Positions 30,880 to 42,900 of a stretch of 64,000 bases of DNA are shown here, one piece after another. Under the pieces are notes generated by a model. That model did not search any database. It had not been told where the DNA came from and saw only the letters and a program-made list of their open reading frames with translations. A program made the translations under genes and the position numbers. Position 1 is the first letter of the stretch, and each line of letters begins with the position of its first letter. Source of the stretch: Porphyra umbilicalis (taxonomy: Eukaryota; Rhodophyta; Bangiophyceae; Bangiales; Bangiaceae); contig KV918838.1 of NCBI GenBank assembly GCA_002049455.2, positions 185,971-249,970 of the forward strand, in the 5' to 3' direction.

Positions 30880-31010
30880 ATTGTGCTTCTCACAAAAACT
30901 GGACCTCGGTGCATCAGCTTCCGTTGCAAAATCACTGTTTCATTGTCTCAGGGGGCGGTTAATGATGCTGAAGCGGATGTTGCTGATCCAGTTTTTGTGA
31001 GAAGCACAAT
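30880..31010 (+). repeat. Perfect 24-bp inverted repeat with 83-nt loop
   Basis: The arms at 30880-30903 and 30987-31010 are exact reverse complements (outer end ATTGTGCTTCTC). An imperfect stem continues inward (GCATCAGCTTC opposite ACATCCGCTTC). A transcript would fold into a long hairpin. It may be a MITE-like element, a small-RNA precursor or fold-back debris. Confidence 0.75.
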
Positions 31011-33535
31011 AATGGGTCTCCCTGCAGCACGGGTCAATGCTCGCAGTGGTCGGGTGTGCATGTTTGTTTGCGCAAGCGTGCATGCTCCATCGTCTCTTTT
31101 GGGGACAAACGCCATCGCATCTCGGATTGCGATCATTTTCCGATGAGGCCTGAGGGACTCTGCGATGAGGCAATGCGATGGACATTTCGCCATCGCATGG
31201 GGAAAGTGCGATGAGACTAATAGCCTTAAATCGGGGCCCTATGAGATCTCTAGTTCTCATCGGATCACGGCCGTGCCACAGCACGTTGTCAAATTGGGTC
31301 ACGGAGAACTTAAAATATATGCGAACCGTGAGAGGTCGTGAGAGAAATGTTTTTCCATGCAGCAAACCTCGTGACACCATCCTCGCAAATGTCGCTGTGT
31401 CGATCTCTAAAAGGCTCTGTCTGAGAAGGCTTTCTGACACCCCCAGAGACCTTCTTACCCCACCCACCTGGTCACCCCTACCCATGTGCGTACTCGTCTA
31501 CTCCCAATAGCTGCGGGCACCGCCCAACCACGGACACTTGTGCTTGCCTCCTTTCCTGTCCTCTCCCACTCCTTTCTCCTGCTGGCAGGGGGGGGGGGGC
31601 GAGGGGGGCTGCACATACATGCCGAGGGGGTCGGGGAGGATGGGGGCGCAAACGGTGTCGCTAGAGTGGGACGGCTGCTGGCATTGCCGTGCAGAGCTCT
31701 GGCAGGGTCATGGGGCAGGTCCTCCTTGCGCGATCAAACGGCACCCTTCACACCCAGTTCAAGGCAGACTTGGCGTACACAGTATGCATTCTTGCGGGCA
31801 CATGGAGACCTCTGCTCGGACGCCTCACCGTCGTAGCTTGTGTCAGCCAGACTTTGTTCAGTACCTGTTGGCATGATAGTCTGCTACCAATGGGGACCCA
31901 GGATGCGCCCCCGGTCAACCGGGCAGCCAACCAGCGGGCTGGAAAACGTCAAGCCTTGTGCTTGGGGATAGCGGGGCGATTAATAATAATTCGAAGTGCT
32001 GGGCGGCGCCAATGCGCGCCCTCGGCATGTGTGCAGGTGACTGCCATGCTGCCCCCAGCCCCGCTCCTGGCTGCCGCCCAAGTGCACAAGTGCTGCCAAC
32101 ATCCCCGCTCGCTCTCCTGGCCGACCGCTCGGCCCACCCTCCTGGCGGACCGCCCCGCCCACCCTCTGGTCGACCGCCCCACCCACCCTCCTGGCCGGAA
32201 GCCCCGGCCACCCTCTGTTCGATCGCCCCGCCCACCCTCCTGCCGACCGCCCTCGTTCCTGTCGTATTCTTATCTGCATCCCCTCCATCCCACGCATTCT
32301 CTCCAGCTCGCACGGGGGCGGGGGGGAGTCACTCTACGACGGGCCGGACGACGTTTGCAGTCGCTGGACTAGTGGTGGTGGCGATTGGGTGGGGATCCAC
32401 ACTGGCGCAGTGTGGATAGTGTGACGCGCGCGGTGGGTGGGTGGTGGATGGGTTGGATGAACTGACCACGTACTTCTTTTTCGTGTTCGCTCGCCCGTCC
32501 CCCATGTATCCTTACCATGCATATGTGCGATGGCTTCCTCTTTCTTGGCTTCTGTTTCTTTGCAAACCAATGGGTGTTGCTGACATCGAAGTCGAGTAAC
32601 TTGTGTCATACGCACATGCATGCGTGGTGTCCGCGAGTCGCTGACATGGTGAGCTTGCTGTTGTCCGGTGGCCTGTAGCTCTGTCAGAGTTTGCGGCTGT
32701 GTGCAGTTAGCTACATGTCTGCGTGACTCTGTAGCACACCGTGGCTTTCTTATCGATTTCGTGTCTGCTCTGCCACCCGTGCCCGCGCCGAGCAACAATA
32801 AAGCGACCGTGTCTTTCAATGCATCTTTGGCATGTATCCTCAATGCTGGCCGGTGTCACATCCTTTCCTCCGTCAGGGTCTTGCTCCACTTCTTCCCCGA
32901 GACCTCCGAGGGATCATTGCGGCGAGTCTCGCAACATATGTCTCGAAGGATGTGAACTTCTCCTTAAAGATTGGGCAAAGAGGAGTTATGTACTCATTTT
33001 CGATCTCTCTCTGAACGCAAAGGGGTCGAGCAGCAATACGGTTCGGCCTTGTTGCAGATACCTTGGAACCTGACACGAGATTTCATCAACGCGCTGTGGC
33101 AACGGATGACCCCCGCCGTGCCGTTCCGCGGTCCGCCGGCTTCCGGCGCCCTTTTTTCTGTTTTTGCCGGGGTCGTGGGCTGCGCGCGCAGCATCGCACG
33201 TCCGCTTACGCATATGGGTGCTCATTCCATGCCAAGCAAGTAGGTTTCTAGGAAGGGAACAACCGCGAAGGGCCACAGGGGGCCAAGCAAGGAGCCGCCT
33301 AGAATCCTACCATCGCCCCCACCCCGCCGCCCCGCGACCCGTCAACCGGCCTACCACTCGCCTGCACGCACGCGCGCCGCGCCACGGCCCATCTGCCCTC
33401 CCATCCGCTGGTCTCCGTCACCTCGAGCCCGCACGTCCCCCTCTAACACCGATGCTCTCGTACGAGAGCACATGACTTGGTCGTACGACCCAAGAGGATG
33501 ATCGTCAGTCATGAGCACGGGCTGGCTCGTGCCAC
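31011..33535. other. Region without an assigned gene, with a minisatellite
   Basis: GCGATG-type motifs and a 9-bp inverted repeat (ATGCGATGG/CCATCGCAT) near 31170-31200. About five copies of a ~25-bp pyrimidine-rich unit (core CGCCCACCCTCCTGG) at 32111-32250. Open frames over the minisatellite are artefacts of its composition. Confidence 0.45.
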
Positions 33536-34480
33536 TCATAGCAGCTCATCCAAATCCTCCTGCGCCAGAATCGCTGCCGCCTGGGCCTGCGCGGCCTCCA
33601 TGATGGCTGCCGCGCGAGCCTGTGCCGACATAGCAGGAACGGTAGCGGTCAGTTGAGTCATGACAGGCGGCACGCGCGGCGAGCGCGTCGTAGATGCGGC
33701 CCGCCGCCGCCGACGTTGTCCAGTAGGCCCCATACACGACCGCCGCGGCCGCCAGCAGCGCCGCCGCCGGGTCGTTGGGCGCGCCGCCGGCGCGCCTCGC
33801 GCCCTCCACTACCGCCACCCCCTGCGCAATAACCGCCGCGCCGCCGGGTGCCGCCTCGCGGCGCTCCTTCCGCGGCATAACGCGGAGGTGCACGATGACG
33901 GTGCCGCCGGCGGGGCGCGGTCCACCTCCCCCGTCCCCCCCCCCTCCCACCCCCCCCCGGGCTGCCACCACCGCCTGGACGGCGCGCAGCAGCCACCCCG
34001 CTGTCGCGACCAGCTCCGCCCGCGGCGCCAAGTTCGCATGTGGGGGGCGGCGCCCCCCCCCCGCCGGCGCCTGCCACACCGCCGTCTCGTACGGGGAGGC
34101 GAGGAGCAACACGTCGGCGGGCACACGACCGCCCGGCGCACTCGCCATCACCGTCCCCACCACAACGGCCAAGGCAGGGCGGAGCCAGCCGAGGCTCGCC
34201 GCGTGCGACCGGGGCACCCACGGGGCGCCCCCATACCCACCGACGGGGGGGCCGACCGTCACGCTCTTGCCGTACGCGTCGGTGTAGGAGCCGTTGTGGG
34301 CGGCGCCGACGGGGGGGCCCCCCGGGGCGCCCCCGAGGCTCGCGCCGGGGGGCAGGCAAAGGCCCCCCGGCGCCGCCGCCGCGGCGGCGACGCACCGCCC
34401 GGCGGGGTGCCGACAAAGGCGTCAACGGGGAGCGCGGGGATCGCGATAACGTCGGTGGCCTGGCGGCTGTGGCGGCTTGG
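33536..34480 (-). pseudogene. Degraded ORF, Ala/Gly-rich, unknown product
   Basis: The minus strand has a 238-codon frame (34262 to 33546) that extends upstream without a stop to about 34400. It contains protein-like text such as SYTDAYGKSVTVGPP, RSHAASLGWLRPALAVVVG and ADVLLLASPYETAVW. Two frame changes are needed: near 34340-34430 to join ATDVIAIPALPVDAFVG upstream, and near 33665 to reach a helical Ala/Gln-rich C-terminus ending EDLDELL at 33536. These could be indels or introns. Family not recognised; the repetitive composition makes part of this uncertain. Confidence 0.4.
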
Positions 34481-34904
34481 CGATGATGACTCGACGACAG
34501 CGGCGACGGCGTCGCTGCAGTGACCGCTTCGGTGCGGCAGCGGCGAGGATGCTGTGGCGGCAGCGCAGCGGCGTCTGGGCCGTTCGCGGTGCCACCAGCG
34601 TTAAGACCGCGCCACGGCACGCGGCCGGACCAGATTGTTGGCGGTGACACGGCACGCAGACTGACCTGTTCTCTGAGGCCCGTTCGCAGTTGCAAACCGT
34701 GTGACGGTATTGCTGTTTGCCCAATTATGGCCGATGCCAAGCGCTACGCAAGCAACAGAGGGACTTTACATTTCAACAATAGCTTTCCTGATTTTCGTGT
34801 AACTCCCATGACTGCGTCAAATATTGAGTGTGGACGATTTGCTCTCAAAATTGAGATAGACAGGTCGGAAGCCCCTGGCTGACGGCGTCGTCGCCGTCGT
34901 CACC

Positions 34905-36740
34905 ATCCATGGGCTGTTGGTGCGGTCCTCTGCGGGGGGGGGGGGGGTTCGGGCGGCGGCGGCGGCGGGGCGGGTGCTATGAAAGCCCGCCCCGCCGCCG
35001 CACCCGACGTGCGGCGGCCACCGCGGCGGTGGCGGCTGCGCGATCGCTGCCACGCCGCCGCCGCCGCAGATCAAATCGGCGTCGCGGCGGCGGTGCGGCG
35101 GCACGGCGGCGGCGGCAGGGTGGCGGCGGCAAGGCGGCGGCGGCGAGGCGGCGGCGCGGCGGCGCGGCGAGGCCGTTGGTGCGTGAGGGCTGTCGGTGCG
35201 GTCGTCGCCGGGGGGGGGGGGGGTTCCGGTCGGCGGCGGCGGCGCGGCGGGTGCTTTGAAAGCCCGCCCCACCGCCGCACCGGACGTGTGGTGGCCGCCG
35301 CGGCGTTGGCGGCGGCGCGATCGCCGCCGCCGCCGCAGATTAGGGCGGCGGCGCGGCGGCGGTGCGGCGTCGGTGCGGCGGCGGCATGGCGGTGGCAGCA
35401 AGGCGGTGGCGCGGCAGCGCGGGGGTGAATCTGGTTCGTGGGCGCTGTCGTTGCGGTCGTCGGCATGGGGGCGGGGGTTTCCGGGCGGCGGTGGCGGCGG
35501 GGTGGGTGCTGAAAAAGCCCGCCCCGCCGCCGCACTCACATGCGGCGGCCCTGACCGTCGCGGCGGCGGCACGATCGTTGCCGCGCCGCTGTTGCCGCAT
35601 GGCAGGTCGGCGGCGCGGCGGCGGTGCGGCGGCGTGGCGGCGGCGGCAAGACGGCGACATAAAGGTGGCGGCGCAACGGCGAGGGGGTGAATTCAGTGCC
35701 GGAAGGCTGTCGGTGCGGTCGTCGGCGTGGGGGCGGGGGTTTCCGGGCGGCGTCGGCTGCGGGGTGGGTGCTGAAGAAGCCCGCCCCGCCGCAGCCCCCA
35801 CGATGCGGCGGCTGTCGTCGCGATGGCGGTGGCGCGATCGTCGCCACACCGTCGTCGCCGCATGCCTGGTCGGCGGCGCGGCGGCGGTGCGGCGGAGCGG
35901 CGGTGGCGGCAAGACGGCGCCAGCAAGGCGGCGGCGCGGCGGCGCGGGGGTGAATTTTATGCGTTGGGGCTGTCGGTGCGGTCGTCGGCGAGGGGGGGGG
36001 GGGCTTTGGGTGGCGGCGGCGGTAAGGCGGGTGCCGAAAAAGCCCGCCCCGCCGCCGCACCCGCATGCGGCAGCCCCCACCGCCGCGGCGGCGGCACGAT
36101 CGTCGCCGCGCCGCCGCCGCCGCACGCCAGGTCGGCCGCGCGGCGGCGGTGCGGCGGCGCGGCGGTGGCGGCGGCAAGGCGGTGGCGCCGCGGCGCGGGG
36201 GGGCTGCTGGTGTGTGGGGGCTGTTCGTGCTGTCGTCAGCGGCGTGGGGTGGCTTCCGGGTTGCTGCGGCGGCGGGGCGGGTGTTGAAAAAGCCCGCCCC
36301 GCCGCCGCCCCCGACTTGCGGCGGCCGTCGCCGCGATGCCAGCGGCGCGGTTGTTGCCGCTCCATCGCCGCGTCACATCAGATCGGCGGCGCGGCGGCGG
36401 TGCGGCGGCGCGGCGGCGGCGGCAAGGTGGAAGCGGCAAACCGGCGGCGCGGCGGCTTGGGAAGGCTGTTTGTGCGCGTGAGCTGTTGGTGCGGTCGTCG
36501 GTTGGGGGGGGGGGCTTCCGAGCGGCGGCGGCGGCGGAGCGGGTGCTGAAAAAGCCCGCCCCGCCGCCGCACCCGCATGCGGCGGCCGCCGCCGCTGCGG
36601 CGGCGTTGCTCTCGTCTTCGAGCCGCCGCCTCCCCGCACCAGGTCGGCGTCGCCGCGGCGGTGCGGCGGCGCAGCGGCAGCGGCGCAGCGGCGGTGGCAA
36701 GGTGGCGGCACGGCCGCGCGGGGGGGCTGTGTATTATCGG
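34905..36740 (+). repeat. Seven tandem copies of a ~260-bp GC-rich unit
   Basis: The landmark AAGCCCGCCCCGCCGCCGC (with variants) recurs at about 34983, 35261, 35514, 35778, 36040, 36290 and 36552, spacing 250-278 bp. Each unit has a GGGCGGG...CCCGCCC hairpin at the landmark, a poly-G run before GGTTC/GCTTC, and GCGGTGCGGCGGCG tracts. Long frames in every reading phase are composition artefacts. Confidence 0.85.
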
Positions 36741-37248
36741 CGGCTGATGATGCCGTCGTCGGCAGGGCGAGGCCTTTGCTGCACGCGGGCTGTAGCGGCG
36801 CTGCCGTCGGTGCCGCCGCCGAGGTGGTTGGCAACGCAGCGGCGCGGCGGCGCGAGGGCTTGTCAAGCATGCTGGGTTATGGTTCTCTTCGTCCGGAAGC
36901 TTACAAATGAGAACCATCTTTGTTGTGACGGGATATAGAGGTCGTAAAAACGCACAACCATCTCCACGAGGCGCCGACGTGTCTCCAGGGTCTTCTGGGA
37001 CCACGACGCTGCAGGGGTTGGGCTCAAAAGATGGCGGTGGGTGGATTGGGAGCGGATTCTGAGGGAGTGGTGGCGGGGTCGACGAGAAGTGGGGCATCAT
37101 GCAAGGCAGCGTTGGCAAGACGCAGCGGCCAAGCCGTCGACGAGAGCGATCACTGGCAGGACGCCGAGCTGTGCTCAGGTTGTCCCGCTCATTCAGGCGC
37201 CTGCCGTCAGCTTCTCTGCACTCCGAGTCGCTTCGAAGCCGCAGTCAC

Positions 37249-37488
37249 TCAATTTGTTGCAACCCGGGCCAGTGCTGGCTCCGTTCGGGTGCGAGGTCCA
37301 AGAAGCTTGCGCATCTCACAGCTGAGCCCGTTCGTGACACCCTCATTGGGAATGACATTGATCACGTCAAGGAATGCATCCCAGACAAATGCGCGCCAAG
37401 CAGGACAGCTGTGGTAATGACGTGCCAGCGGCCGCTGGTGCGCATGAAAATATTCTGAAAAATACGGCCGATCCTGACTTTGAACCAA
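37249..37488 (-). pseudogene. Short protein-like fragment inside the TIR element
   Basis: 79 codons on the minus strand with balanced composition (DRPYFSEYFHAHQRPLARHY, WRAFVWDAFLDVINVIPNEG), unlike the low-complexity frames around it. It lies next to the right TIR, where a terminal exon of an element gene could be. Family not recognised; no clear start and no continuation. Confidence 0.3.
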
Positions 37489-37976
37489 TCAGACGAGCCT
37501 GATACTGGCTTGCACGAGCATCTTGAACAGAAAGGCTCATGCAATTTTGAACTGTACAATTGGTTGACACGCGGACGAAGCGCTTGGCATCGGCCAAAAT
37601 TGGGCAAAGAGCAATATACCGGCGTGACGGCGGTAAATATTTGCGAAAGACCTTTGGCGTACCGTCTCGCACATAAAATCAAGTACACAATTGTATTCGC
37701 CAGAGAAGTAGGATTTCTACCGCCATCAGGCGCGGACAAGACCGACCATCGAACCATCCACCGCGCTACCGACCGCCATGCAGCTTGTCAACGCACGGCG
37801 ACCGCCAACATGGACCCTTCCGCCACCCTACGCGCGGGCGCCTTCGTGACGTCGCTGGCGGGGGTAGTGCACTCTAGCCCGAGTATCTTTTTATCACCCA
37901 CTCAATACACAACTACTCGCGTTTCTTTTTCTCATGTGCGGGCTCGTTACGGTCCCACTTTGAGCGCTCAGTGCGC

Positions 37977-38156
37977 ATGTCTGACGGCGCGTTTCATGTC
38001 TTTGTGGGCATTTTGCGTCCTCGCTTACCTCGCCCCGGTCTCTCCGCCGAGGTCCGCACAGCTTTGGCTCTGCGCTACATGGGTGGCGGCAGCTACGTTG
38101 ACAAGTGCGTCGTCTTCGGCGTGCACTCGGCAAGTGTCTACCGCCATTGCGGTCAG
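37977..38156 (+). pseudogene. Harbinger transposase N-terminal HTH fragment (left arm)
   Basis: Sixty codons from ATG 37977. FHVFVGILRPRLPRPGLSAE leads into EVRTALALRYMGGGSYVDK and CVVFGVHSASVYRHC, the helix-turn-helix pattern found before the DDE nuclease in PIF/Harbinger (DDE_4) transposases. The exon ends GGTCAG at a consensus donor GTACCG. A possible upstream exon (MDPSATLRAGAF, from about 37810) ends at a GTAGTG donor, with an acceptor before 37972. No DDE domain follows, so this is an internally deleted, non-autonomous remnant. Confidence 0.65.
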
Positions 38157-39016
38157 GTACCGTGTCGCGCGCCGCGATGGGTGTTCCCAACGGAGGGGGG
38201 GTGGGGGGGAACGGTGTGCAGTTTGAAAGGGCGGCGGGTGGGGAGGGTTGCAGCGAACAGTGCCATGCAGCGCGGTGCGTCTCGAGTGGGCTGCTGGGTT
38301 GACTTCTCATGCATTTTCGCAGTGGCTTGTGTCGCCACACCGGCGAGGAGCTTCCGGATTGTTGACAATTCGTTTGACAGTTCGTGCAAGAGAGGATTTG
38401 TTAACACACGAGATGTGGAATTCTCCGTTCTCAGACGGTATACCGCGGTATAAACATACGCGGGAATCCCGCGTATGTCTGTACCGGTATACCGTCGCGT
38501 GAAGGGCTCGGCCAATCAAATCAACGTTACGTCGGTATACCGTCACACGGTTTGCAACTGCGAACGGGCCTCAGGCCACACGGTTTGCAACTGCGAACGG
38601 GCCTCAGGCCCGTTCGCAGTTGCAAACCGTGTGACGGTATACCGACGTAACGTTGATTCGATTGGCCGAGCCCGTCACGCGACGGTATACCGGTACAGAC
38701 ATACGCGGGATTCCCGCGTATGTTTATACCGCGGTATACCGTCTGAGAACGGGGAATTCTACGTCTTGTGTGTTTCAAATTCCTCTTTTGCAAGAACTGT
38801 CAAAAGAATTGTCGACAATCCGGAAGCCCGTCGCGACACACGCCGCTGCGAGTGGGCCTGAGAAGTCGACCCGCGCACCGCAGCCCACTCGAGACGCACC
38901 GCGCTGCATGGCACTGTTCGCTGCAACCCTCCCCACCCGCCGCCCTTTCAAACTGCACACCGTTCCCCCCCACCCCCCCTCCGTTAGGAACACCGATCGC
39001 GGCGCGCGACACGGTA

Positions 39017-39113
39017 GCTGACCACCATGGCGGTAGACGCTTGCCGAGAGACCGGGGCGAGGCAAGCGAGGACGCAAAATGCCCACCAAGGCATGAAACG
39101 CGCCGTCAGACAT
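39017..39113 (-). pseudogene. Harbinger HTH fragment with 84-bp deletion (right arm)
   Basis: Inverted counterpart of 37977-38156, starting at the ATG at 39113. Exactly 28 codons covering most of the HTH are missing (GLSA joins SVYRH), with a CTC microhomology at the deletion edges. The donor after GGTCAG reads CTACC instead of GTACC, so that splice site is lost as well. Confidence 0.65.
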
Positions 39114-39931
39114 GCGCACTGCGCGCTCAAAGTGAGGACCGTAACCAGCCCGCACATGAGAAAAAGAAACGCGAGTGGTTGTGTATTGAGTGGGTGATAA
39201 AAAGATACTCGGGCTAGTGTGCACTACCCCCGCAAGCGACATCACGAAGGCGCCCGCGCGTAGGGTGGGGGAAGGGTCCATGTTGGCGGTCGCCGTGCGT
39301 TGACAAGCTGCATGGCGGTCGGTAGCGCGGTGGATGGTTCGATGGTCTGTCTTGTCCGCGCCTGATGGCGATAGAAATCCTACCTCTCTGGCGAATACAA
39401 TTGTGTACTTGATTTTATGTGCGAGACGGTACGCCAAAGGTCTTTCGCAGATATTTACTGCCGTCACGCCGGTATACCGTCACACGGTGGGGCTAGGGGT
39501 GGAGGTGGGGTTCATGTCCGACCGCTGAGGTGGGGTTAGGGTGCATGTTGGGAGTTGGAGTGGAATTGGAATTGCAAGGTTGTGTATTGAAGCACTGCTA
39601 GTAAGATGGGTTGAGGTGGGGTTCAGTTGGGGACGGACAGCCCCACGCACGACGTCGTGTCTGATTTTTGGCGCCACCTGGGACGACAGGTGGGGTCGCG
39701 AGCATCTGCGCGCGCTTTTGGCGATGCATCCGCGTTTTTGCCCCACACCCCTCCCCCGTCAACCGTTTCTTGAGACGACGCCGCCCCAAATGGCCTTCGC
39801 ACTGCTGGTATGGACGACGCTGTCTACGATTCCTCCACCGCCACACCCCTCACCAATCCCCTTTCTCGTCCCGCGTTGCCGTGGGCATCAACGAGCAGCA
39901 CAGCGCACGCGGCGAGCTGCCGCGACCGGCC

Positions 39932-42900
39932 ATGAATCCGCCCTGCGCGTCGGAGGCGCCGCCGCCGGCGCCGCCGGCGGTGTCCACAGGCACCGTGCTG
40001 CCCGAGGAGGCGTCTCCATCGGTGTTGAAGCTGCCACCGGGGTCTGCTGCGGAGCGCGCGGAGCCTGAGCCGATTTTTCTTTTCAAGAAGGATGCATCTG
40101 GGCAGTACAAGGTATGCTTGTTTGCTCTTTGGTTGGCCGTGCGTGTCTCTGTCTTACTGTGGCAGCATCTTTGATGTCCCCCTCTTTCTTGCTACATGTT
40201 ATACGATTCTGGCGTGCCGTTCCGTGTCTCGGAATGTTCCCAGAGCTGATATCCCATGTTCGTCCGATGGTGATGCTATGTCTATGTACTTCTTGTGGCG
40301 CTTTCCCCCTCTTTTTAGATCTCTCGGCGCAAAACTGTTGGCGAGGTTGTCATCCATGGCGAGGAGCCGACGCCATACCTCCGCACCACTGAAGCCGGGG
40401 TCGCGCACGTGGTGACCATGTCACGGGCGAGCGCGACGATGCACTTCCGCGACAGCCCCTACACGTGGGGGGATCCTAAGGGGTCCTCTAACACCTCTTT
40501 GTGCCTGGCAGGCCGCTGGCGGCCCTACGAGATGCGATCTCACGGCTGCATTCCCCCTATGGTGTGCTCCCGCATGCGCTCGGAGGTCGCCAATATGGAG
40601 CACACGGAGGTCGACTTCAACAACCCCACGTGGCTGGCGGCAATGCAGCTGTGTGAGGAGGACGAGACGCCCGAACGACAGGCGCATAAGACCACCCTGG
40701 TACGTGTCACTTGAGCATGGCCCTACATTTGTTGCTTGTGTGGTGCCTCTTTGACTACCTGGCAGTGACGTAGTGTGTATTGAGTCTGACATGTCCAGTT
40801 GCTTCCTGCCTCGCGCGTTCCTTTTTGGTGCATGATTTGGATGGACGGGCATCATGACAGTCCTATTTCAAGTCCTTGCAAAAAACCCTAGAAGGGGGGT
40901 GTTCGTTTGAGGACGAAGAAGGATGCCAGTGCGGCGGCAATCCCGTGGTCAAGCCTTCGAGCACAACGCGCGGGGCATTCGTCGGCTGCTCCGATTGGAA
41001 GAAGGGCGATCCCCCAACCCATTCGGGAGGCCATATGGCTCGTTGGGTGCCGGCTGGGGTGGATTTGGACCGTTTGAGCAAGTGGTTGGACAGCGGCGTT
41101 GATGAGCTGCAGCCTGCCGGCAACTGCGTCTTCATCGCTCCCAAGTGCACGCGCGAGCTGGAGTGCAAGCGGCACGGCGGCGAGTTCCCCGACCTGGTGC
41201 GGTCAGGTAGCGGTGCTTGCCCAGTAAGAGTCCACTTTTACACTCCACGGGGACCCCGGGACTCGGGCGGGGGGCCTATCCGAACCGTCATCGTCATGCG
41301 CGGGAAGCACAACCACGTGTACCCTGTGTGGAAACCGAACAGCGCGGTGGTGCACAGAGTAGTGGCTGAGAATCCGTCGCTGTCCATTCGAGCGCTGCAG
41401 GTACGCTGACTTTTCATCGTTGCTTGGACTGACTTTCGTTGTGTTGGGTGAACTACAGTGCTCTTTGATTTCTGTCTGCTGTGCCACGGTGAACTGACGC
41501 CTTTTCGACCCGCTGTGGTGTCTTGATTGCTTGACGCAGAATGCAATCAGCGACGCAAGCGGTGGGGGCCAGGTCAGCAGCTCTTTTACGCGTAAGCTGC
41601 GCCAGAAAGCCCGGGCGACGGCGCACCCCTTTGGACAGGACATCCTGGGGATCACCGACCTCTACCGCCGGGCTGGATCGCGGCACGACTACATCCGGGC
41701 CATACTACAGAAGCCCGACTACACCGCAGTGATACTGCAGACGGACGAACAGGCGGCCTGGTCGGGCAAGCTGCGGTACATCCAGGCCGACTCTACTTTT
41801 GGCGTCGTCGCCCCCGGCTCTGCAAAGGAGGGTGTACCAGCGGAGGTCATTCGCAACGCTGGCAAACGAGCCTTTGACTGGGATCTCCTTATTATCGCGT
41901 ACGTTCTGGGCGTACTTTTTGTATGACATGTTAGACAGGGGGGGCGTGAAGCGCACGGCACAAGCGGTCCGCACATGTAGTTCGACCAACAATAAGGTCA
42001 AAGTGGGTCGTCTCGACTGCATGTATTGACTGACGACAGCACCGTACTTTTCGTTTTTTCTGACTACAATATCCTGTCGTCTGCCTTTTTTTATTGCTCA
42101 TTTTTTGTGATTGGCGCAGCGCGTTTGTTCACTCTCTGAATCAGACTGTGGTGTTGTTTCGAGCCATGGTGATAGGCAAGGTGGCTGAAATGTACGAGGA
42201 GCTGTTTGAGTACTTCTTCCGTACGGCCGCTGCCAACGGGCTCCTTGCGCCGCGGGTGGCAGGAAGCGCCGGTGCCGACAGCAGGGCGCGTGCCGGACGG
42301 GTACCGTTTGTGTCTGCAACCATGGACTTTGAAACGGCACAGCACCTGGGCTTTTTTGGGGGGCTGGCGCGCGTTTTCGGCGGGCAGCCGAGCGACTACC
42401 ATGGGCGCGCCATCGGGTGCGGCGTGCACTTTAAGCGGTTCCTCCTCAAGCCCTGTGGTAACGACCTGCGGGATCCATTTTACACTCGCATGGTGTACCT
42501 GCGGGAGTCGGACGAGGAGCGCGGGCTGCCCGACGTGCGGCGGGAGCTGTCGACGATGGCAGCCGACTACCAGAATCAGGGGGAAAACAAGAAGGCCAAC
42601 ATCATCAAGTGGCTGCTCAAAAACGAGGCCGCCCTGATGGCCGCCTTCCCTCGCAGCACCGGTATGCTGGACAAATTCGAGCTCTTGGCCAGCCACCACG
42701 ACACGAACTCGTGCGAGTCTCTAAACCGCCAGACGAAGCAAGTCGTCGCGGAGAAGAGCGCGTCTACGCTATTGGAAGTCGTGTCGGCGCTGTCGGACTG
42801 TGACCACCGGACGATGGCGGGCCTGACGACCGCGGGGCTGCCGACGCCGGTCGGGGCCTCCCAAACCGCGCGGATGAACCGGTCCGCAACGCGGAAGCGA

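Larger units (their letters stand above)
34710..37614. mobile_element. 2.9-kb TIR element with TA target duplication and a tandem-repeat core
   Basis: The outer 39 bp (34710-34748 and 37576-37614) are inverted repeats starting TTGCTSTTTGCCCAATTWTG, differing at three sites; weaker similarity continues inward. TA at 34708-34709 and 37615-37616 flanks it, and the host sequence GACGGTA/TACCGGCG is continuous when it is removed, matching the uninterrupted right arm of the palindrome. TA duplication suggests a Tc1/mariner-like mode, but no transposase was identified. A 79-codon minus frame (37488-37249: YFSEYFHAHQRPLARHYHSC...) is the only protein-like piece. Confidence 0.7.
37617..39479. repeat. 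Large inverted repeat (palindrome arms ~0.95 and ~0.87 kb)
   Basis: 37617-38603 and 38607-39479 are reverse complements over their length with about 4-5% mismatches. The right arm lacks 84 bp present in the left arm (left positions about 38044-38127). The axis, near 38605, reads GGGCCTCAGGCCC and is preceded by an extra partial terminus at 38574-38603. Subterminal palindromes occur in both arms (e.g. ATACGCGGGA/TCCCGCGTAT near 38456-38477 and 38701-38722). Confidence 0.9.

Noticed and set aside
34817..36938. Large ORFs over the 260-bp tandem repeats
   Set aside because: Open in most frames because of GCG/CGG composition.
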